From assembly GCA_003564735.1 (NCBI GenBank), contig PXEK01000129.1, positions 1 to 6,309 on the forward strand: a DNA stretch of 6,309 nt, written 5' to 3'. A model generated the notes under the pieces. That model was not told where the DNA came from and ran no database searches. It saw only the letters and a program-made list of their open reading frames with translations. Positions 1 to 5,004 of the stretch are shown piece by piece. A program made the translations under genes and the position numbers. Source of the DNA: Cryomorphaceae bacterium (GTDB taxonomy: Bacteria; Bacteroidota; Bacteroidia; Flavobacteriales_G; Salibacteraceae). How positions within the stretch are numbered: position 1 is the stretch's first letter; the number at the start of each line of letters is the position of its first letter.

Positions 1-1690
1 GGTTATAAAACAAACTCAGGTTATTCCTATCGTTGATTTTGAAAGATGTACGCACCGCAGGCAGTGGTTCAATGTAATCAAAACTTTCATCTTGATACAC
101 GGCGTGATTATCATCAACCAGATATGATATATCGGCATACTCCATTCTCAATCCCGCTTCAATCTCCAGTTTTCCGCTCTCATAAATATAATTGCCATAA
201 AGAGCGGTCAAGTTTTCTCGATATTCAGCGCTCCCCGCTAAACCGGGGTTAAGTACAGAGTTTATTCCGGGGTTAAATGTAATTTGATTGGGATATCGCA
301 AGTTACGTTGTTTGGCACCCCATTCCATTTTACCCTTTTTTAGCGGCTTTACGTAATCCACTTCCAAATCAAAAATGTGCTCATCGGCAATAAGGGAAGT
401 GGTATCAGTACCAATTTCATTGGGTAGGGTGTTGATAAAGTTAAAGCGCTCATCTTTTCGCCTAAACGAGTAGTTAAAAACCGTTTGCAATTGGTGACCC
501 GGCTGTTCAAAACTATAGATATGTGCTATAGAACTCGTAAAGGTTTGATTCACTTCATCTTCATCATACTCCCAAAACCGGCGCATGTTACCCGATTGGG
601 CTTCAATGTACGGGATATCCCCCAAATCATTATAGGCACGGTAGTTATAAAGAGTGTAAAAGGAAAACTCATGCTTTTCATTCACTTGCCAATCCAATCC
701 CGCTTTAATATTGTATATGGGCTGAGTGCGGTTTTCTAAAAACTGTTGATTCACAACATCTCCGTTATCGTATGTACGGGTAATCATTTCGTTTTTCATC
801 ATTTTTTGACGCCACAAAATATCACCGTTAGCAAAAAAGTTGAGATTGTTTTTACGGTAGTTAACCGCCGCTGACGGATTCAACTTTGGAGTGAACCTAT
901 ATTGGTCTCGCATATTTTCGCTAATGCTTTCACTTTTGAGGGTTACACCCCCTACCCCTCCGGTTAGTCCAAGTTTCCCGTTCCAACCCGAAGCTTGTTC
1001 TTTTTTGGTGATGATGTTGATGATGCCGCCCATACCCGTAGCATCATATTTGGCTGAGGGGTTATTGATGATTTCGATACGTTCAATGGCCGAGGCCGGA
1101 ATATTGTCAAGACCCTCCTGCCTACCAAATCCGGTAAGTGCAGTTTGCTTACCGTCAATAAGTATGGCTATTTGATTACTTCCCCTTAACGTCACCTGCC
1201 CGTCTTGGTCTGTAGTAATCCCGGGCAAGTTGCGCAGTGCCTGCAATAAGGAGCCGCCCTGCTGGGAAATATTTTCGTCAACATTAAATGATTTTTTATC
1301 CAGAGCTTTTTCTACCTCATCGCGCCTTGCGGCCACTTCCACTTCTTGAAGTTTTGCTGCGGCCTCTTTCAAAGCAAAAGTCCCGAGATCTAGATACTCG
1401 CTCAAACGTCCTACCCTTACGGGTACAGTCGCTTTTTCAAACCCCATGAAGGTGTATTGAAGGAGGTAGTCGTCCGGGGTGATGCCCTCCATCACGAAAC
1501 GACCTTTATCGTTGGTTACAGTGCCTTTTACAAAAGATGAATCGGCCCGTTTCAATAATACAACATTAACATAAGGCATAGGTTTAGGCTGCTCAGAATC
1601 ATCCTCGACTTTGCCCGTTAAGGTCACTTGCTGACTCCAAATCAAAGAAGGAAAAAGGAAAAGGGTTAAAGTAAAAAGTGTTTTGAGCAT
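1..1690 (-). CDS. TonB-dependent outer-membrane receptor, OMP_b-brl_3 type (partial, C-terminus outside window)
   Basis: The minus strand is open without a stop from an ATG at 1690-1688 to the left edge, 563 codons. Residues 1-19 form a signal peptide (MLKTLFTLTLFLFPSLIWS, then QQ). Residues 22-108 are a carboxypeptidase-regulatory-like beta domain (TLTGKVEDD, GTVTNDKGRFVMEGI, YTFMGFEKATVPV). Residues 135-230 are the plug, with ALRNLPGITTDQDGQVTLRG, ILIDGKQ, IERIEIINNPSAKYDATGMG and GIINIITKK. From about 235 alternating aromatic strands belong to the beta-barrel, and the truncated end (NLSLFYN) is typical mid-barrel sequence. The family imports or exports substrates across the outer membrane using TonB energy; this OMP_b-brl_3-like subgroup has no predictable substrate, and no SusD partner is visible in the window. 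There is no STN signalling domain before the plug. The gene has its own promoter at 1720-1748. The family call is secure; the substrate is unknown. Confidence 0.93.
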   Translation of the reverse strand, partial: MLKTLFTLTLFLFPSLIWSQQVTLTGKVEDDSEQPKPMPYVNVVLLKRADSSFVKGTVTNDKGRFVMEGITPDDYLLQYTFMGFEKATVPVRVGRLSEYLDLGTFALKEAAAKLQEVEVAARRDEVEKALDKKSFNVDENISQQGGSLLQALRNLPGITTDQDGQVTLRGSNQIAILIDGKQTALTGFGRQEGLDNIPASAIERIEIINNPSAKYDATGMGGIINIITKKEQASGWNGKLGLTGGVGGVTLKSESISENMRDQYRFTPKLNPSAAVNYRKNNLNFFANGDILWRQKMMKNEMITRTYDNGDVVNQQFLENRTQPIYNIKAGLDWQVNEKHEFSFYTLYNYRAYNDLGDIPYIEAQSGNMRRFWEYDEDEVNQTFTSSIAHIYSFEQPGHQLQTVFNYSFRRKDERFNFINTLPNEIGTDTTSLIADEHIFDLEVDYVKPLKKGKMEWGAKQRNLRYPNQITFNPGINSVLNPGLAGSAEYRENLTALYGNYIYESGKLEIEAGLRMEYADISYLVDDNHAVYQDESFDYIEPLPAVRTSFKINDRNNLSLFYN

Positions 1691-1719
1691 GAGGATTTCG
1701 TATTTGCCGATTTTGGCCA

Positions 1720-1748
1720 CAAAAATAACACTTATGGTAATGAGCAAA
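1720..1748 (-). promoter_or_regulatory. Bacteroidota-type promoter of the TonB-dependent receptor
   Basis: Read on the minus strand, TATTTTTG (1727-1720) matches the Bacteroidota -7 consensus TAnnTTTG at every fixed position. A TTTG at 1748-1745 lies 17 nt upstream, as expected for the -33 element. Transcription would start near 1712-1716, giving a leader of about 25 nt before the ATG at 1690. No clear Shine-Dalgarno sequence is present, which is usual in this phylum. The match is to the housekeeping sigma consensus, so this receptor need not depend on the ECF sigma factor encoded nearby. Confidence 0.7.
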
Positions 1749-1820
1749 CCGAAATCACACAATTATAGCGTCAAGCATTTCGAATCTTACGGTTTTGAAA
1801 CACCTAATGACTCAGCAAAC
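1738..1820. repeat. Short repeated motif TAATGA-(ctca)-GCAAAC upstream of the receptor
   Basis: On the plus strand TAATGAGCAAAC (1738-1749) is echoed by TAATGACTCAGCAAAC (1805-1820), the same two half-motifs separated by four or so extra bases. A further GCAAACAG occurs near 1899-1906 inside the same gap. The first copy overlaps the -33 box of the receptor promoter, so the motif could be an operator, but two imperfect short copies can arise by chance. The rest of the 1691-1924 gap holds a small hairpin and no gene that I can support. Confidence 0.25.
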
Positions 1821-1861
1821 AGACATTCATAAGTCACAGCAACTTTACTTGACAGTTAGAG

Positions 1862-1881
1862 TTTCACTTTCAAAGTAGAAA
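1862..1881 (-). terminator. Small hairpin downstream of the anti-sigma gene (possible terminator)
   Basis: On the minus strand TTTC-t-ACTT, loop TGA..., AAGT-GAAA forms a hairpin of 4+4 base pairs with one bulged T, about 45 nt past the stop codon at 1925. It is AT-rich and is not followed by a T-run, so it is a weak terminator candidate at best. It is the only hairpin I noticed between the end of the sigma/anti-sigma pair and the receptor promoter. Confidence 0.25.
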
Positions 1882-1924
1882 ACACCTACCTTTCGATTGC
1901 AAACAGAATGTATAATTGCTTACA

Positions 1925-3244
1925 TTATTGGAGCACTCGAATAGTACCTCCATAATGCTCGGTGGCGCCTTTGTATTGAACCACGGCCTTCCAAACATAA
2001 GTGTTTTGAGCTCCGGCTCCGGCGGGAGTAGCATCCGCAGGACCTTCCCACTCACTGTTGGCATCCGAAGTTTTAAACACCAAATTACCTCTGAGATCTC
2101 TGATTTCAAGAGAAAACTCATACACCGGATCCTTTAAAGCCATTGGCAGCCATGTATCATTCATACCGTCACCGTTAGGGGTAAATGCGTCAGGTGCCAA
2201 CAAATTATAATCGTTATTTATGGTTACTGTTTTATAAGCGGTATCTGTGCAGCCCGCCGCGGAGTAAGCTACCTGCTTTATTTCATACACGCCTCTTTTC
2301 ACAAAACAATTAGTCCATTCATTTGAGCTGTCAACCTCTCTACCGTTCATCCACCTACGTATAGAACTATAGTTTACAGATTCATGATTAAACGTATATT
2401 GCGGTCTGCCTCCATCTACCAAGTCCATTTCAGCAATAACCTTTGTTTGCGGTTTTGATAAAACGGTAACCGCAAATTCATCCGTTTCTATATTGCCGTT
2501 CACATCGAAACCGGCTTTAAACTTGTAAATACCTTGCTCGTTAAAAATGTAATTACCGTACTCGTTTATATCATAACTTAAATCGGTAAGCACTTCCAAT
2601 GATAAGTTTTGCACAGGTTTATTTATGGTGTATTCCAAAGTCTCATCAACGCAGAATGTTCGTTTAACGGGGGTAACGGAAACACCGGAACTTCTACCGG
2701 GCTCTTCAGCTTCAGTATGATCTACTTTTAATGCTTTATCTTCATTCTCCTGAGATTTCCTATCAACATCTTCATTTTCATCAAGTTCTTGTCTCGGTGA
2801 AGTTTGTTCATAGGTGGAAGCATCTTCATTACTTGACTTCTCTGATGTTTCGTCAACATTCTCAGTTTGTTCACTAGAAATGGAAGCAGGTTCACCATCT
2901 TTCGCTTCAGTTGATTTATTGACCTCAACAATTTCCAAGACATCCGCGTCTTTATTTAACTCTACAGGCCTTGCGGGTTGTTCAGTGCGTTCGGTATATT
3001 TATAATCTTCCGCTGCATTTTCACCGGGTGCTCCAAAATAAAAGAAACCTGTTGCTGCGGCAACTACGGCTACTGCGGCAGCAATACCCGTAAAACGAGT
3101 AATTGCCGAACCTCCATTGCCCGGGGGTTGATTCATTTTGCTTTGTAAGCCGTCCCAATCTGAAGGGGGCACGGGCTGTTCAGCTTCGTAGCGATTTACT
3201 TCGCGACGCAAATAATCTTTAAAATCTTGATCTGAATTATTCAT
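1925..3244 (-). CDS. Membrane anti-sigma-like protein with periplasmic PKD/Ig modules and a C-terminal CHU_C (T9SS type B) domain
   Basis: The protein has 439 residues. Residues 1-50 are hydrophilic and carry PPSDWDGLQSKM (26-37), the P...W..L...M pattern common at the start of Bacteroidota ECF-linked anti-sigma proteins. Residues 53-71 are a single membrane helix rich in Ala/Val ending FFYFG, and no cleavable signal peptide precedes it. Residues 75-193 are a Glu/Asp/Ser/Lys-rich, low-complexity linker. Residues about 195-262 and 263-345 look like Ig/PKD-like beta modules; the second ends SAAGCTDTAYKTVTI. Residues 347-439 match the gliding-motility-associated C-terminal domain: LAPDAFTPNGDGMNDTWLP, IRDLRGNLVF, WEG, TYVWKAVVQYKG, YGGTIRVL. 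In other proteins this domain is a T9SS export signal. The ATG overlaps the sigma gene stop by 8 nt. Expected topology is cytoplasmic N-terminus, periplasmic C-terminus. The domain reading is strong for CHU_C and the membrane helix; the anti-sigma role is inferred from head motif, topology and operon. It could instead be an anchored structural envelope protein. Confidence 0.85.
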   Translation of the reverse strand: MNNSDQDFKDYLRREVNRYEAEQPVPPSDWDGLQSKMNQPPGNGGSAITRFTGIAAAVAVVAAATGFFYFGAPGENAAEDYKYTERTEQPARPVELNKDADVLEIVEVNKSTEAKDGEPASISSEQTENVDETSEKSSNEDASTYEQTSPRQELDENEDVDRKSQENEDKALKVDHTEAEEPGRSSGVSVTPVKRTFCVDETLEYTINKPVQNLSLEVLTDLSYDINEYGNYIFNEQGIYKFKAGFDVNGNIETDEFAVTVLSKPQTKVIAEMDLVDGGRPQYTFNHESVNYSSIRRWMNGREVDSSNEWTNCFVKRGVYEIKQVAYSAAGCTDTAYKTVTINNDYNLLAPDAFTPNGDGMNDTWLPMALKDPVYEFSLEIRDLRGNLVFKTSDANSEWEGPADATPAGAGAQNTYVWKAVVQYKGATEHYGGTIRVLQ

Positions 3245-3803
3245 TTGTATATTCAGTGGTTTTTAGCAATTCCAATAAATGTTTTTTCCCGCGAGAATAC
3301 ATACTTTTTGATGTTCCCACAGTAATATCGAGCATTTCAGCAATTTCACGATGCTTATAATCTTCAACCGCATAAAGTAGTACTATAGTTCTGTAACCGT
3401 CAGGTAACATGTTTATAGCCTCCTTTACCCTCTCACTTTCTTTCATTTGTTTTAGCATAAGCTCTTTTGGGTTTTTATCGTCGGCTTTCAATTGAAAATC
3501 AACATTTCCAATATCTTCGAACTCAAGCTTAGTTCTTCTAAAATGATCCAAGCATTGTCGCGTAGCCATTCGTGCAACCCAACCCTCAAAAGACCCCTTA
3601 AAGTTAAACTTATTCAATGAGTCAAAAAACTTCAAAAAGCAATCTTGAGTCATATCTTTTGCATCATGCTCGTTTTTCAAATAACGCATATTTACCCGAT
3701 AAACCAATGGATAAAGCTCTTCATACAAATCTCTCAGGGCCTTTTGGTCTCCCTTCCTGCATCTGTTTATGAGCTTTTTATATTTCGCATTTGATTCATC
3801 CAT
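3237..3803 (-). CDS. ECF-type RNA polymerase sigma factor (sigma-70 family)
   Basis: From the ATG at 3803 the product is 188 residues, the usual ECF length. Region 2 covers about 26-91 (LYEELYPLVYRVNMRYLKN, DAKDMTQDCFLKFFDSL, F.GSFEGWVARMATRQCLDHFRR) and binds core polymerase and the -10 element. Region 4 covers about 116-170 (INMLPDGYRTIVLLYAVEDY, then helix-turn-helix HREIAEMLDITVGTSKSMYSRGKKHL) and reads the -35 element. An ATG 29 codons upstream (3890) is in frame, but its extra residues have no sigma-like character, while DESNAKYKKLINRCRKGDQKAL is the normal family beginning. No strong Shine-Dalgarno precedes either start. The stop lies inside the start of the anti-sigma-like gene (ATGAATAA), so the two products are probably made in fixed ratio. 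The regulon cannot be told from this window. No clear TAnnTTTG promoter was found upstream; TAGATTTA just before 3890 is a one-mismatch candidate. Confidence 0.93.
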   Translation of the reverse strand: MDESNAKYKKLINRCRKGDQKALRDLYEELYPLVYRVNMRYLKNEHDAKDMTQDCFLKFFDSLNKFNFKGSFEGWVARMATRQCLDHFRRTKLEFEDIGNVDFQLKADDKNPKELMLKQMKESERVKEAINMLPDGYRTIVLLYAVEDYKHREIAEMLDITVGTSKSMYSRGKKHLLELLKTTEYTNE

Positions 3804-4018
3804 CAGGTATACTGTGTTAATTGACGCATTTTTTCCAAAAAGGTTGCCTGCGTGCTTTTTTTCTTGGTCAGAACCAATCCCACCACTCATTCAAATAAAT
3901 CTACACTCCTTTATTCTTCCGGTTGGCCTTTAAATGAAGAAAGACTACAAAATATTCTATGGCAAAAGTTCTCTTGCTCTGTTTACACTCCCCTCTGCAA
4001 CCACAAAGTTACTCTATT

Positions 4019-4026
4019 TATCTTTG
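4019..4026 (+). promoter_or_regulatory. Bacteroidota -7 promoter box for mazG, implying a leaderless transcript
   Basis: TATCTTTG matches TAnnTTTG at all fixed positions and ends only 4 nt before the ATG at 4031. Known Bacteroidota start sites lie a few bases downstream of this box, so the transcript would begin at or next to the start codon. The -33 region (about 3993-3997, TCTG) is a poor match. The box also argues against the in-frame ATG at 3959, which lies upstream of it. The divergent region 3804-4030 contains nothing else I can support apart from the uncertain sigma start. Confidence 0.65.
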
Positions 4027-4030
4027 CACC

Positions 4031-4807
4031 ATGAAAGACTTTACTAACGAAAAAGAAGCTTTTGGCAGATTGCTAAACATCATGGACGATTTACGCGCCC
4101 AATGCCCCTGGGACAAAAAACAAACCCTTGAAAGCCTTCGCTACCTCACCATTGAGGAAGTTTACGAGTTGAGTGATGCCATTTTGGAAAAGAACCTTGA
4201 TGAACTCAAGGGAGAAATAGGTGATCTCATGCTGCACATGGTGTTTTACGCAAAAATTGGAAGCGAAAAAAAAGCATTTAATATAACGGATGTATTGCAT
4301 GGAATATGTGATAAACTGGTTCATCGCCACCCACATATTTACGGCGACTCCAATGCCAAAACCGAAGAAGAAGTAAAAGCAAATTGGGAAAAATTAAAAC
4401 TCAAAGAAGGTAAAAAGTCAGTTCTACAAGGCGTACCAAAATCGCTACCTGCCATGGTGAAAGCCACACGAATTCAAGAAAAAGCGCGAGGCGCCGGATT
4501 TGACTGGAAAAACAAAAAACAAGTTTGGGAAAAAGTAAATGAAGAACTCCACGAACTCCATAATGAGCTGGAAAACAACAGCGAAGCTGAAGCCGTTGAA
4601 AATGAACTGGGCGATGTTCTGTTCTCGCTGATCAACTACGCCAGGTTCATCGGCGTAAACCCTGAGGACGCGCTGGAACGCACCAACAAAAAGTTCATTT
4701 CGCGCTTTCAACACATTGAAAAACGAGCTGCTGAAAATAATCAGGAATTAAGCGATATGACATTGGAACAAATGGATATTTTTTGGGAGGAAGCAAAAAA
4801 GCAATAA
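4031..4807 (+). CDS. mazG: Nucleoside triphosphate pyrophosphohydrolase MazG
   Basis: The product is 258 residues, close to the roughly 260 of typical two-domain MazG. It hydrolyses (d)NTPs to NMP and pyrophosphate in the cytoplasm, clearing aberrant nucleotides. The N-terminal MazG fold has CPWDKKQTLESL (25-36) and the metal-binding pair EEVYE (E42, E43, E46) with E62/D65 in EIGDLMLHMVFYAKI. The signature VHRHPHIYGD (97-106) follows, then VLQGVPKSLPAMVKATRIQEKA (131-152) and GAGFDW. The C-terminal copy has EELHE (171-175) and ELGDVLFSLINYAR with E192/D195. All metal ligands are present in both copies, so the enzyme is probably active. A longer reading from 3959 would add 24 residues unlike the family and would cover the promoter, so 4031 is chosen. 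It is divergent from the sigma factor gene and no functional link to it is apparent. Confidence 0.95.
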   Translation: MKDFTNEKEAFGRLLNIMDDLRAQCPWDKKQTLESLRYLTIEEVYELSDAILEKNLDELKGEIGDLMLHMVFYAKIGSEKKAFNITDVLHGICDKLVHRHPHIYGDSNAKTEEEVKANWEKLKLKEGKKSVLQGVPKSLPAMVKATRIQEKARGAGFDWKNKKQVWEKVNEELHELHNELENNSEAEAVENELGDVLFSLINYARFIGVNPEDALERTNKKFISRFQHIEKRAAENNQELSDMTLEQMDIFWEEAKKQ

Positions 4808-4808
4808 C

Positions 4809-4838
4809 ACTTCACTCACCTTTGAAAACGAGCGAAGT
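4809..4838 (+). terminator. Hairpin immediately after the mazG stop
   Basis: ACTTC-a-CTC (4809-4817) pairs with GAG-c-GAAGT (4830-4838): 5+3 base pairs around one A-C mismatch and a 12-nt loop, beginning one base after the stop codon. There is no T-run afterwards, so it may be a stability element or a weak terminator rather than a classical intrinsic one. Confidence 0.3.
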
Positions 4839-4880
4839 CAGCCACTCCCCAAGCAGCAAATACCCATGAAAAATCACCCA

Positions 4881-4905
4881 AAGCACCCCCACTATTGCGG
4901 GGCTT
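4881..4905 (+). terminator. GC-rich hairpin between mazG and the GT117 gene
   Basis: AAGC-a-CCC (4881-4888) pairs with GGG-GCTT (4899-4905): 4+3 base pairs with one bulged A and a loop of about 10 nt. It is followed by CTAAAATTAAT, which is AT-rich but not a T-run. Together with the hairpin at 4809 it is the best candidate for ending mazG transcription, at low confidence. Confidence 0.3.
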
Positions 4906-4951
4906 CTAAAATTAATATGAAATCATCACTCCTTATTCGCCCTATTTTCAT

Positions 4952-4959
4952 TTACTTTG
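4952..4959 (+). promoter_or_regulatory. Weak candidate -7 promoter box for the GT117 gene
   Basis: TTACTTTG differs from TAnnTTTG at one fixed position and lies 45 nt before the ATG at 5005. I found no convincing TTG at the expected -33 distance. If it is not used, the gene would be read through from mazG. Confidence 0.25.
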
Positions 4960-4964
4960 AGCCC

Positions 4965-4985
4965 TTTTTTGAAACCAACAAAAAA
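4965..4985. repeat. Perfect 7-bp inverted repeat in the GT117 leader
   Basis: TTTTTTG (4965-4971) and CAAAAAA (4979-4985) are exact reverse complements separated by AAACCAA. The repeat ends 19 nt before the ATG, inside the likely leader. It is AT-rich and low in complexity, so chance is a fair explanation; it could be a small hairpin or a protein site. Confidence 0.4.
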
Positions 4986-5004
4986 CGAATACCAAAGAGA
5001 GATT

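Noticed and set aside
891..1175. Plus-strand open frame opposite the receptor plug region (about 94 residues).
   Set aside because: It is antisense to well-conserved plug motifs, is Pro/Ser/Met-rich without any family character, and has no promoter or ribosome site.
1870..2121. A frame overlapping the 3' end of the anti-sigma-like gene and reaching into the gap.
   Set aside because: It lies mostly within the CHU_C coding region in another frame and has no recognisable domain.
2728..2943. A 71-residue frame inside the acidic linker, same strand but different frame.
   Set aside because: Its Lys/Met/Leu-rich product is the frame shadow of the Glu/Asp/Lys codons of the linker and has no independent support.
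3959..4030. A 24-codon N-terminal extension of MazG from an upstream in-frame ATG.
   Set aside because: The added residues are unlike the family, and the region contains the -7 promoter box TATCTTTG right before the ATG at 4031.
4445..4714. Minus-strand frame of about 89 residues opposite mazG.
   Set aside because: Phe/Val-rich complement of the Glu/Lys/Asn-rich MazG C-terminal domain; a shadow.
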